In this document: piece by piece, positions 1 to 7,751 of the stretch
How the letters are laid out: every line of letters starts with the position of its first letter
Numbering within the stretch: position 1 is the first letter of the stretch
Assembly (NCBI GenBank): GCA_963922495.1
Contig: CAWUIH010000037.1
Location: 1 to 15,468, forward strand
Source: CAWUIH01 sp963922495
GTDB taxonomy: Bacteria; Pseudomonadota; Gammaproteobacteria; Coxiellales; Coxiellaceae
DNA: 15,468 bases
Reading direction: 5' to 3'
Translations under genes and position numbers: made by a program
The notes under the pieces: generated by a model
What the model saw: only the letters and a program-made list of their open reading frames with translations
What the model was told of the DNA's origin: nothing
Database searches by the model: none

Positions 1-192
1 AAAATTTCGGGGCAAATGACGGTTATATGTTCTGTGGAAATCGGTGTTGAACACGCCAGAAGTGGACAGGCTCTTCAAAGTAGTCTCACTGTGATTGGTG
101 GAATGGGACATAGGCAAAGTGACAGTCAAGGATCGTACCAACCATTGCACATCAGTCATGGTGTAAACTCAAGTAGAGGGAGTGTATATTGA
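1..192 (+). other. Open reading frame running in from the left edge, doubtful gene
   Basis: Frame 1 is open from the first base to a TGA at 190-192 (63 codons, first ATG at 16), so it could be the C-terminal tail of a gene starting outside the window. The peptide is polar, rich in Ser, Gly and His, has no membrane segment, and I do not recognise it. The exact antisense frame is also open from an ATG at 159 leftwards to base 1, so the coding strand cannot be decided. No ribosome binding site is obvious for either. It could equally be chance or the decayed remnant of an older gene. Confidence 0.2.
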
Positions 193-702
193 GTCAGTAA
201 TATTTTACCACAGGCGTATGGCTGTGTACTTGCTTAACGATTTCTGGCACAGCATGGCTTGTTTACGTAAACGACTCAAAAAGCTGCTCTTTAGGTAGAC
301 GATTTGTTACTTTTAGAGGCGGGTAAAATTTGATTGGAGTAGGAGGTAACTTTTGGCATTCGTTTAGGGGGCCGTTGCCTCATATAAAATCACAAGACTT
401 TAATATAAAACGTGATTGCTGAAGTAAGTCCATAAATAAACCGATGTGTCGAAATGCTCGGAAAGAGCTTCTTAATAATTTACGAGACAAATATCAGCCT
501 AGTGATTGGATCACAAAAAATAAAATTTTTGATGGTTTTGTGATCGCAATAAATTATGAAGTGTTTCACGCATAAATAATTATGTAAAATTGAGCAAAGT
601 TTAACAACTTGATACAAAAAAAAGGAAGATTGACATAGAAAGGATTTTCAATTTAACCCATTGTTTTATATGTAATTTTATCTATTTTTCAAGGGGTTAA
701 TT
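193..702. other. Non-coding stretch downstream of tRNA-Val
   Basis: About 500 bases with frequent stops in every frame I followed. The best short frame is 218-298 (26 codons, basic, unrecognised), which I do not call a gene. The stretch becomes more AT-rich towards the tRNA. It lies on the 3' side of tRNA-Val, where integrative elements often insert. I saw no integrase and no second copy of the tRNA 3' end, so there is no direct sign of an island. The one structured item is the inverted repeat at 509-545. Confidence 0.6.
509..545. repeat. Perfect 10-bp inverted repeat with 17-nt spacer
   Basis: GATCACAAAA at 509-518 is mirrored by TTTTGTGATC at 536-545. Neither side is followed by a T-run, so it is unlikely to be an intrinsic terminator. 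It could be a protein-binding site, an RNA hairpin, or the trace of an element end. No adjacent gene indicates which. Confidence 0.45.
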
Positions 703-777
703 TGGTAGGCACGATTGGGATTGAACCAACGACCCCCACCATGTCAAGGTGGTGCTCTACCACTGAGCTACGCGCCT
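703..777 (-). tRNA. tRNA-Val, anticodon GAC
   Basis: Read on the minus strand, this 75-nt segment folds as a complete cloverleaf. The 7-bp acceptor stem pairs AGGCGCG with CGTGCCT (one G-U). The D arm is GCTC/GAGC. The anticodon stem CCACC/GGTGG encloses loop TTGACAT, and anticodon GAC lies at 745-743. The variable loop is GGGTC, and the T arm GTTGG/CCAAT has loop TTCAATC. The discriminator is A, and the 3' CCA is encoded at 705-703. Anticodon GAC reads GUC and GUU valine codons. It lies 80 bp downstream of the FucP-like gene on the same strand. I could not find a convincing promoter or terminator in that gap, so it may have its own weak promoter or receive read-through. Confidence 0.97.
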
Positions 778-857
778 ATGTTCGAAACAGGACACAAGGC
801 TATCACTGCAATACAGAGAAAGCAACATTCAACTATATGTGGCAGGTTCAATTAAGG

Positions 858-2081
858 CTATGTTCTCTGCACAGTAGATTTACGAGCACTCATAAATATT
901 GCAAACACCATAATGTAAATATAAGACAGATATAGTAAGAAGAATGAATGCTGCAATCCAATAACGTCGGCGATTAAGCCTTGAATCTCAGGAATAACTG
1001 CGCCTCCCACTATTGACATAATGAGATACCCACTGGCTTTGTTTTTAAGATGGTCAGAAGATAAATTAGAAATTGATAACGCGAATATTGTTGGAAACAT
1101 GATCGAATTAAAAACACCTAATAATAACAAGCACCACATCGAAGAATAACCTGTTGCAAATATTACACCGCAAAGTAGCAGTACATTCATCAGAGCCGCA
1201 ACGATTAAAACATTCGCTGGTTTGAATATTGATAGAATGTAGGAGCCAACCAATCGCCCTACCATGGCACCACCCCAAAATACCGTGAGAAATTTTGCTG
1301 CTTTCAATAATGAGAAGTTAGCGATGTGAGGTAAATGAAGAAAACTAACGATTAAGCTTCCTGCAGTGACCTCTGCCCCAACGTAGAAGAAGATTCCAAA
1401 TAAACCAATTAAAAATACCTTGTTATGCCATAAAAGTTCTTTATCAGATTCAACTAAATCCGCCTGGGCTAGATTTTCTAACGCAAGTTGACCATCGACG
1501 GCTCTGAAATTTGAGTATCGAATTAAAATGGCTACCAACACCATAATAACTGCGATAATAACGTAAGGAACGTAAATATGGGTTGAACTTGTAATAACGC
1601 CCCCTAAAATCCAGGGTGCCAAAGCGTAACCCAAAGAGTTAATCCCTTGTGCTAAAGTCAAACGCGCAGAAGCAGTCCGCTCGTCACCCAGTAAAGTCAC
1701 CATTGGATTTGCAGAAACTTGCAACATTACTACGCCGCTGGCTAAAACGAATAAACCCAATAGGAATACCCAATACACAATTTGCAAATCGGCAGGAACG
1801 AAAATAAAACAACCCACAGATATAATAGATAATCCAAAAATAATACTCTTCTTATAATTAGTTCTATTCAAAATAGATGCCATTGGAAGAGACATAACAA
1901 AATAGGTGATAAAAAAGACGAACTGAACTAGCAATGCTTGAGAATAATCCAAGTTTAAACGATTTCGTAATACTGGAATGAGTAAGTCATTAAGTAGTGT
2001 GATGAAGCCCCATATAAAAAAGAGTATTATCATGACACTAAAAAGAGAACGGTTATTCGTCAATTTCGCTTGTCTATTCAT
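858..2081 (-). CDS. Sugar:H+ symporter, FucP/GluP-type (FHS family MFS)
   Basis: A predicted 12-helix inner-membrane permease of the fucose/glucose-galactose (FHS) branch of the major facilitator superfamily, importing a hexose or amino sugar with a proton. The 407-aa length is normal for the family. Helix 1 carries LNDLLIP with Asp32, aligning with the proton-relay Asp of E. coli FucP. The family signature appears at 120-149 as LQVSANPMVTLLG and AQGINSLG. Gln121 stands where FucP has its second acidic residue; Gln is what I recall for GluP-type glucose/galactose carriers, so L-fucose is not the likely substrate. The ATG at 2081 precedes the first helix but has only a weak Shine-Dalgarno. It lies 63 bp after the sugar porter gene on the same strand and has its own predicted promoter overlapping that gene's stop. 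No sugar catabolic gene is nearby. Family assignment is firm; substrate is unknown. Confidence 0.88.
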   Translation of the reverse strand: MNRQAKLTNNRSLFSVMIILFFIWGFITLLNDLLIPVLRNRLNLDYSQALLVQFVFFITYFVMSLPMASILNRTNYKKSIIFGLSIISVGCFIFVPADLQIVYWVFLLGLFVLASGVVMLQVSANPMVTLLGDERTASARLTLAQGINSLGYALAPWILGGVITSSTHIYVPYVIIAVIMVLVAILIRYSNFRAVDGQLALENLAQADLVESDKELLWHNKVFLIGLFGIFFYVGAEVTAGSLIVSFLHLPHIANFSLLKAAKFLTVFWGGAMVGRLVGSYILSIFKPANVLIVAALMNVLLLCGVIFATGYSSMWCLLLLGVFNSIMFPTIFALSISNLSSDHLKNKASGYLIMSIVGGAVIPEIQGLIADVIGLQHSFFLLYLSYIYIMVFAIFMSARKSTVQRT

Positions 2082-2138
2082 CGAGTATTCTTTAAAAGAT
2101 CAATTACGGTTTATTTTCGAAAATCCCAAATGGTTATC

Positions 2139-2167
2139 ACTATATTAATGGTTGGAATTGATATCAA
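2139..2167 (-). promoter_or_regulatory. Predicted sigma-70 promoter of the FucP/GluP-like gene
   Basis: On the minus strand, TTGATA (2167-2162) is separated by exactly 17 nt from TATAGT (2144-2139), each matching 5 of 6 consensus positions. The -10 region overlaps the 3' end of the upstream sugar porter gene. The start would be near 2132, giving a leader of about 50 nt. The -10 lies in the 13-bp word ATTAATATAGTGA, which recurs before the sugar porter gene. Confidence 0.5.
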
Positions 2168-3545
2168 CTCCTAATTCGTTGGATGATATATTTACTGCCT
2201 TTTCCACATCACCAAGATTCCGCAAGTGCACACCATTAAAGATGTTTTGTTCAATAGTTTCTAATGAAATTCCTTTTGTTTCTGGGACCATGGAATAAAA
2301 CAGTAAAAACGCAATCATTGCAATAATTAAAAATATACCGAAAGTCCATACAACACCAAGTCCTGACAATACGATAGGGAACAATAATGCAACAATAAAA
2401 TTTGTAAGCCAATTGAAAGATACTGACAAGCCCATACCCGTACCCCTGGCTTCGGTCGGGAATATCTCCGATGGAATTAACCAACAAGCAGGACCTGTTC
2501 CAATTCCCTGAAAGGCAATAAAGATAATAAAACTTGCCATGACTAGATAAGCCAAACTAACAGATGTAACACCGATCCAAAAAGAAACAGTAGTTACCAC
2601 TAAGCTAAAGATAATACCTCCCACGCCAGTAAGTAACATTTTTCGGCGTCCCAAACGGTCCAATGAGAAAACAGCAATAAAAGTAAATACAACGTTCACA
2701 AACCCAATGCCTACTGTAGCCAATATAGAGCTAGCATCATGTGTCAGACCCGCTGTCTTAAAAATAACAGGAGCGTAATAGATAATCGCATTAATGCCAA
2801 CTGCTTGGGTAAAGATGCTCACCACAATGCCCAATGCTAGCACCCTCCCAAAGCCCATCTTGATGATCTGTCTAAAGTTAAGAACTTTCTGACACACAAT
2901 CCCTTGAATCTTGTCAAATTCTTCCTGCGCATCTTTAGGGCCGTGGATTGCTTCTAGTACTTCTCTACCACGGTCAGTACGACCACGAGAAATTAGCCAA
3001 CGAGGACTTTCTGGCAAGGAAAACAGGCATCCCAAGAAAATGATCGCTGGCACAGTTCCCGCAGCCAACATGTAGCGCCACTCACCATGGCTCGCAAAGA
3101 TATAATCCACCAGGTAAGAAAGCATGATACCAATGACAATCATTAGTTGATTCAAGGTGACAAGAGCACCACGATTATTCTTTTTAGCGATCTCGGCAAT
3201 ATACATCGGGGCCACATAGGAACCCAAGCCCACAGCCAACCCAAGCAAGAACCTCCCAGCGATTAAAATACCAATCTCAGGAGCTAAACCACTCAACAAC
3301 GACCCGATGAGGTATAATACGCCTGTGGTAGCGAGAATCAGGCGCCGGCCAAATATATCACTTAAACGCCCACAACAGAATGCTGCGATTAGTGCGCCCA
3401 AAGGAACCATACTGACCATGATGCCTTCAAGAGAATCGGATAAATGGAATGTGCTTTTAATAAAAAGCATTGCCCCTGAAATAATTCCTGTATCATATCC
3501 GAATAGTAGGCCAGCCAAAGCTGCAGCAATTGCGATCAGAGTCAT
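2145..3545 (-). CDS. Sugar porter, XylE/GalP-type proton symporter (MFS)
   Basis: A 466-aa inner-membrane sugar porter of the XylE/GalP/AraE/GLUT family, predicted to bring in a pentose or hexose with H+. Family signatures appear in order: LLFGYDTGIISGA in helix 1, GRLSDIFGRR (59-68), PESPRWL (178-184), the sugar-contact stretch QAVGINAIIYYAP (247-259), DRLGRR (296-301), the helix-10 Trp355 in GPACWLIPSE, and PETKG (421-425). The start is well fixed: an in-frame TGA lies three codons upstream of the ATG, and GAGG sits 7 nt before it. The protein therefore enters helix 1 almost at once, with a shorter cytoplasmic N-terminus than XylE. A predicted promoter lies upstream at 3581-3609. Its neighbour on the same strand is a second sugar carrier from another family. 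The exact sugar cannot be told; xylose, galactose and glucose are all possible. Confidence 0.9.
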   Translation of the reverse strand: MTLIAIAAALAGLLFGYDTGIISGAMLFIKSTFHLSDSLEGIMVSMVPLGALIAAFCCGRLSDIFGRRLILATTGVLYLIGSLLSGLAPEIGILIAGRFLLGLAVGLGSYVAPMYIAEIAKKNNRGALVTLNQLMIVIGIMLSYLVDYIFASHGEWRYMLAAGTVPAIIFLGCLFSLPESPRWLISRGRTDRGREVLEAIHGPKDAQEEFDKIQGIVCQKVLNFRQIIKMGFGRVLALGIVVSIFTQAVGINAIIYYAPVIFKTAGLTHDASSILATVGIGFVNVVFTFIAVFSLDRLGRRKMLLTGVGGIIFSLVVTTVSFWIGVTSVSLAYLVMASFIIFIAFQGIGTGPACWLIPSEIFPTEARGTGMGLSVSFNWLTNFIVALLFPIVLSGLGVVWTFGIFLIIAMIAFLLFYSMVPETKGISLETIEQNIFNGVHLRNLGDVEKAVNISSNELGVDINSNH

Positions 3546-3580
3546 GTGGGCGCCTCAATGTATGCAAGTGAATTCTCACT

Positions 3581-3609
3581 ATATTAATCTAAATATTCAG
3601 GAGTTACAA
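3581..3609 (-). promoter_or_regulatory. Predicted sigma-70 promoter of the sugar porter gene
   Basis: On the minus strand, TTGTAA (3609-3604) and TAATAT (3586-3581) are 17 nt apart, with a start expected near 3573 and a leader of about 28 nt. The -10 falls within ATTAATATAGTGA (3588-3576), the same 13-bp word seen at the promoter of the neighbouring transporter. Confidence 0.45.
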
Positions 3610-3833
3610 ACCTCATGCCTGCATCTCCAAAACCAAATAAAAAAGAACAAAAATCATTGTCTTACATAATATTTATGCTGTTTAATCAATTTATTCTCCT
3701 GGTTTTTAGGGTCTCTAAGCTGCACGATCAAGTTACTTATAAGCCAAGCTAGTCCGAAAATTACTGAAAGCTACTTTTTTACCAAATCGTTGATAGCAAC
3801 ATTCGAAAGACTCACAAATAGTTTCAAAGTTCT
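3610..3833. other. Intergenic stretch without a gene
   Basis: About 220 AT-rich bases between the end of the fadE operon terminator and the sugar porter promoter. I saw no ORF of note, no tRNA and no clear hairpin. It may hold further regulatory sites for the sugar porter gene, but none can be named. Confidence 0.6.
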
Positions 3834-3872
3834 AAAAAGTTACCGCATAGGAGACATCTACAGGGTAACTTT
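3834..3872 (-). terminator. Rho-independent-type terminator of the bamD-kinase-fadE operon
   Basis: On the minus strand, AAAGTTACC (3872-3864) pairs with GGTAACTTT (3844-3836) as a 9-bp stem around a 19-nt loop, and the T-run continues to 3834. It begins 18 nt after the fadE-like stop codon, where an operon end is expected. The stem is AT-rich and the loop long, so termination may be partial. Confidence 0.6.
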
Positions 3873-3890
3873 ACAACTACATTTTTTCGA

Positions 3891-6332
3891 TTAACTTTTC
3901 TCTTTTGAAAATCTTGCGATGATATCTTCATTAGAAAAATCATCAATATTAATTATTTTCATACTCTCGACATATGCCTCTAACAATTGTTTCCCTTCAG
4001 CCTGTGTCAATATATTCTGAGAGACTGCTTTTGATATTTTCTCAGCAAAATCTCTACCGTTAATTTTACTATTTTTTATAGCACTGTGAAGTTTTTTATT
4101 GAGCGGATGAACTGCGATAACTTTTTTGAAAATCTTATTAATTTCACTAATTGGATTATTAGTCGTGTTTTCTATAAAAATAATATCAGTCAAAATGTTG
4201 CGCAATTTACTGGGACAAAGAAACAATTCAGCCATTTGATTAGATAATTTGTCGCTGGGCAAGCGTCGACGGCGGCCTAATGGAAATATTAAACCACGCA
4301 ACAGAATAGCAACCCAACGAACTGGCATATTCAATAAATAATCATGAAGTGTTTCTTGAATTCGATATAACAATGTCTCACAAGCCCACTGCAAACATAG
4401 CTTCATCTCCTGGTCATCGTTATCCAGATAATATTTTATTACAGCAGATCCCGTATATAAATAACTTAATATATTTACTAGCCGTTCGGATAATCTTTCT
4501 TTACACTTTAAATTTCTACCCAATACCACCATTGAAAGATCAATAACTAGAGCAAAAGCAGTGGAGTATCGAGAGAATTGTTGGCAGTAATATTTCAACT
4601 TAAACACTGAAATAGGTGCTAAGCGTCCACCTGAGAGCGCTAACAAAAAAGACCTTGTGGCATTGGAAATAGCAAATCCAATATGCGAAAAAAATAGTTT
4701 ATCAAACTTTTTGACTGATATTAGAGAATTATCACTATTGGCAACATGCATTTCTCTTAAAGTATATGGGTGACTGCGGATAATTCCTTGGCCAAAAATA
4801 ATCAGCGATCTTATCAGAATATTTGCAACTCCAGCAGTAATGTTGATTGAGCTTTCAATGTAAGCTTGTGCTAAATAATTGTGTAGCCCCATACAAATGC
4901 CTTTACCTCTATGAATATCTATCGCCTGTTTAATCACCTCTCTGGCATATTCAGTAGTGTAATATTTGCTGATGGCTGACGACACTGCAGACTTAAACCC
5001 ATGGCTAACACCATTAATTGTAAAGGCTCTGAGCGCCTCTCCTAAAAACGCATGGCCACCAAGTTGTGCAAGTGCATGCTTTACTCCTTCAGAGTCACCA
5101 ATAGAAGTATTAAATTGCCGTTGAATATAAGCGTAAGCGCCCGATGTAAATACAGCACGTTTAACGCTGCCAGCAACCACAGAAGGTGATAAAATACTTT
5201 TTCCTGCAGCTAAACACTCCATTAACATACGCCAACCTTGACCTATCATTTTTGATCCACCAATCACTGCGGTGATAGGAATCATAACGTCCTTCCCTTG
5301 AATCGAACCATTCATAAATGGGCAGCACAACGAAAAATTTCTACAGCCATGTACTACCCCTCTTGCACTGGCAGAAATCAATGCACAGGTAATACCCAAA
5401 TCTTCTTTTTCACTTAATATGCTATCAGGATCGTAGAGTTTAAACACCAAACCAATTAATGTAACCATCGGAGAAAATGTGATATGGGGCTTATTCCAAT
5501 TTAATCGAATTGCAATTTCCCTTTTGTCATCAAATACATGTTCACAAACAATACCGTAATCAGTAATAGAGCTAGCATCCGAGACCACTTCGACACTGGT
5601 TAGCGCAAAACAAGGAATCTCTTTTCCAGACGCCAAGCGTGGTAAATAATAATTTTTTTGTTCCTCCGTGCCATATTGTAACAATAGTTCTGCAGGACCC
5701 AATGAATTCGGTACGCTAGCAGTTATTGCAATAGTAGTTGAAATAGAGGCTAATTTAGTGATTATTTGTGAATATGCATACGCAGAAAACCCTTTACCAC
5801 CATATAATTTTGGAATGATTAAACCAAAGAATTTTTCTTTTTTTAAAAAATTCCATATTTTTTCAGGGACACTAAATTGTAGCTGACAGATTTCCCAATC
5901 ATTAGTCATACTACAAAGTTCAGCAACTGGACCTTCCAAAAAATGAGATTCTTCCTGGGTGAGTTTGGGCTTTGGAATACTTATTAATTTTTCCCAGTCG
6001 GGCGACCCTGTAAATAATTCAGCTTCCCATCCCAGATTACCAGCACCTAATATAGCTTGCTCTGTTTGCGATAATTGCGGCATCGTCCTACAGAATCGTG
6101 TAAATAAATGGCGTGTCAATAACAATCGTCGTAGTGGTAAAATATTTAAAATTAACGCACAAATACAAAAAAAAACCCATAAAATAATCGTTGCTAACGC
6201 CAAGTGCGCAAATAATGAAAAGATAGTGAGAAAAAAAGCATAAGCGATACTCCAAACAATGAGCGAAGCGGAATTAAACGCTAAAATCAATGCAGGAATG
6301 ATGAATAATACGATCCATCCAAAAATCACCAT
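3891..6332 (-). CDS. fadE: FadE-type acyl-CoA dehydrogenase with altered active site
   Basis: FadE performs the first step of fatty-acid beta-oxidation, an FAD-dependent alpha,beta-dehydrogenation of acyl-CoA. This 813-aa protein matches the usual FadE length (814 in E. coli) and is collinear throughout: two N-terminal membrane helices (about 1-66), the acyl-CoA dehydrogenase core (PNSLGP, IPCFALTS, RLNWNK, GQGWRMLMECLAAG, RGKGI), then FGQGIIRSHPY and the long FadE C-terminal domain with FPLGRRRRLPSDKL. Key motifs deviate. E. coli PEAGSDA is VEVVSDA (247-253), the glutamate of ITVEGANILTR is glycine (ITAGVANILIR, Gly501), and GGKGI is RGKGI. It may therefore be weak, inactive or repurposed. 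The ATG at 6332 follows TAGGAG at good spacing, 43 bp after the kinase-like gene. It is the last gene before a terminator. Homology is certain; activity is doubtful. Confidence 0.9.
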   Translation of the reverse strand: MVIFGWIVLFIIPALILAFNSASLIVWSIAYAFFLTIFSLFAHLALATIILWVFFCICALILNILPLRRLLLTRHLFTRFCRTMPQLSQTEQAILGAGNLGWEAELFTGSPDWEKLISIPKPKLTQEESHFLEGPVAELCSMTNDWEICQLQFSVPEKIWNFLKKEKFFGLIIPKLYGGKGFSAYAYSQIITKLASISTTIAITASVPNSLGPAELLLQYGTEEQKNYYLPRLASGKEIPCFALTSVEVVSDASSITDYGIVCEHVFDDKREIAIRLNWNKPHITFSPMVTLIGLVFKLYDPDSILSEKEDLGITCALISASARGVVHGCRNFSLCCPFMNGSIQGKDVMIPITAVIGGSKMIGQGWRMLMECLAAGKSILSPSVVAGSVKRAVFTSGAYAYIQRQFNTSIGDSEGVKHALAQLGGHAFLGEALRAFTINGVSHGFKSAVSSAISKYYTTEYAREVIKQAIDIHRGKGICMGLHNYLAQAYIESSINITAGVANILIRSLIIFGQGIIRSHPYTLREMHVANSDNSLISVKKFDKLFFSHIGFAISNATRSFLLALSGGRLAPISVFKLKYYCQQFSRYSTAFALVIDLSMVVLGRNLKCKERLSERLVNILSYLYTGSAVIKYYLDNDDQEMKLCLQWACETLLYRIQETLHDYLLNMPVRWVAILLRGLIFPLGRRRRLPSDKLSNQMAELFLCPSKLRNILTDIIFIENTTNNPISEINKIFKKVIAVHPLNKKLHSAIKNSKINGRDFAEKISKAVSQNILTQAEGKQLLEAYVESMKIINIDDFSNEDIIARFSKEKS

Positions 6333-6375
6333 AAAACCTTACTCCTAAAGATTCAAATATCTTATACTATAAAAA

Positions 6376-6987
6376 TTAGCCCACCCCATAAATACATATA
6401 ATAATTAAAAGTGGAATAATTTGCATCAAGGCATTATCGTCAATCCAACGCAACTTAGGCCATTCAAGGGCTACAGTAATCGGTGCCATTAAAAATGCCA
6501 GGTATAGCGGTGTGCCAAGCCACGACCATAAACAAACCCAAATAACGATTACTTCAACAGCACCGATGATATACACCAACAATGGATTAATTCGTACTCG
6601 GCGTAATTCTCCTACAACAGGGTCGACAAATGCACAAGACCAGATGATAGGTATCGCAAAAACCTTACTTGGTGCCAGCAACAGTACAAGACAAACACTA
6701 ATCAACCCCCAAGCAAACGAAGAAGGGCGCCCAGATTCAAACACTCTTTGGCCGAAAAAAGTCCAGCCCATTTTTATGCGTAATAAATCTAATACCACAG
6801 TTAAAAGCAAAATACCGATCAATAAACAACTTGGAGTAATGCTCAAATGATTCGCGACTTGTTTTGCGTGAGCATAGTAGAGTAGCGGTAAAAGAAAAAC
6901 ACATACGTGGATCGAGCGACGCAGTATGTGCCCTGCCAGTCCTCCGTTCGTATGACGTACCTGAGAGTGTTTATGGGGTGAATTCAC
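6376..6987 (-). CDS. Polyprenol/dolichol-kinase-like integral membrane protein
   Basis: A 203-aa protein with about six predicted membrane helices. It resembles the CTP-dependent lipid kinase/cytidylyltransferase-like group (dolichol kinase SEC59, Dgk1, phytol kinase VTE5). Visible marks are RRSIH (23-27) at the start of the first helix, a basic-acidic loop (about 70-84), FVDPVVGELRR (120-130), and a C-terminal Glu175 followed by IDDN (182-185), recalling the E...DDN element of that family. Activity would be phosphorylation of a prenol or diacylglycerol at the inner membrane; this is inferred from motifs. The start is GTG at 6987, sharing GTGA with the bamD stop, so translation is probably coupled. 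No better start exists before the first helix. Context between BamD and FadE hints at envelope lipid metabolism without naming a substrate. It could instead be a CDP-diglyceride synthetase-like protein. Confidence 0.6.
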   Translation of the reverse strand: MNSPHKHSQVRHTNGGLAGHILRRSIHVCVFLLPLLYYAHAKQVANHLSITPSCLLIGILLLTVVLDLLRIKMGWTFFGQRVFESGRPSSFAWGLISVCLVLLLAPSKVFAIPIIWSCAFVDPVVGELRRVRINPLLVYIIGAVEVIVIWVCLWSWLGTPLYLAFLMAPITVALEWPKLRWIDDNALMQIIPLLIIICIYGVG

Positions 6988-7751
6988 TGCTTACTTAAAT
7001 CTTTCAATTCTTGAGATTGCGGATAACTATTTTTTAGTAGGCGATAGGTCGATTCGGCCATCTTATCAAGATGGAGTTTTCTATAGCATTTCACCATAAT
7101 CGCCAATGCGGGAACGACACTGGGTGCACCCTGGAAATGCAACACTACATTTACTGCTCGATTAGCGGCGGCGACATAAGCTTGACGTTGAAAATAAAAA
7201 TCAGCGATTGAAACCTGGCGATTGGCGATAGAGTTTCTGATGAAAGCCATCCTTTTGAGTGCATCTGGGGTATAAATGCTGTGGGGAAACGTTTGTACCA
7301 AAGTGGCAAATGCAATAAATGCTTCTTTCAAGTTAGTAATATCAGCACTTGCTGGATCAACACCCACTAATTTTTGCAACCAGGAGAGACCTTGAGTAAA
7401 TCCGATAATCCCTTTCATGTAATAAGCATAATCTACATCTTTACCACGAGGGTATAAGCGAATATAACGCTCCGCTGCAGTAATTGCCGCATCGTCATTA
7501 TCTCCCTTATAGTAAGCATAAATTATGTCAAGCTGAGCTTGTCGCGCTTGTGGTCCAAACGGGTACACAGCATCTAATGCCTCTAAATTCTTCGCAGCGT
7601 TGATATAATCATGTTTTGCGAGTGCTTTCTCACCATCGTTAAACAACGCTGACGAAGTTTTATTTCGATAATCTTTGAAAGGGTCTACATCCTTTTTGGA
7701 GCATCCGACCAGAACACATGCGGCGAGAATGATTGGAAGAAGTTTTTTCAT
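6984..7751 (-). CDS. bamD: Outer membrane protein assembly factor BamD
   Basis: BamD is the essential lipoprotein partner of BamA in the BAM complex, which folds beta-barrel proteins into the outer membrane. The protein starts MKKLLPIILAACVLVGC, a classical type II signal with lipobox LVGC, giving a lipidated Cys17. The mature part has TPR-like helical repeats typical of the family (ALAKHDYINAAKNLEALDAVYPF, YIRLYPRG with the downstream YAYYMKG, a DAL/FIRN repeat and a C-terminal SYPQS). At 255 aa it is close to E. coli BamD (245). I prefer the ATG at 7751; the frame also permits TTG at 7775, which adds eight residues before the signal. An AAGGA lies 13 nt before the ATG, rather far. It is divergent from rluD, as in E. 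coli, and first in an operon with the kinase-like gene and fadE. Confidence 0.93.
   Translation of the reverse strand: MKKLLPIILAACVLVGCSKKDVDPFKDYRNKTSSALFNDGEKALAKHDYINAAKNLEALDAVYPFGPQARQAQLDIIYAYYKGDNDDAAITAAERYIRLYPRGKDVDYAYYMKGIIGFTQGLSWLQKLVGVDPASADITNLKEAFIAFATLVQTFPHSIYTPDALKRMAFIRNSIANRQVSIADFYFQRQAYVAAANRAVNVVLHFQGAPSVVPALAIMVKCYRKLHLDKMAESTYRLLKNSYPQSQELKDLSKQ

Noticed and set aside
471..500. Short stem GCTC/GAGC as a terminator
   Set aside because: Actual position is about 459-472; the stem is only 4 bp and is not followed by a run of T.
193..702. Integration-site (att) duplication of the tRNA-Val 3' end
   Set aside because: No second copy of the T-arm/acceptor sequence was seen and no integrase is present in the window.
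702..935. A 77-codon plus-strand ORF across the tRNA
   Set aside because: It reads through the antisense of tRNA-Val and the end of the FucP-like gene; the tRNA cloverleaf fully explains the first part.
3891..6332. Frameshift or truncation explaining the odd FadE motifs
   Set aside because: The frame is continuous and alignable to recalled E. coli FadE from end to end; the changes are substitutions, not indels.
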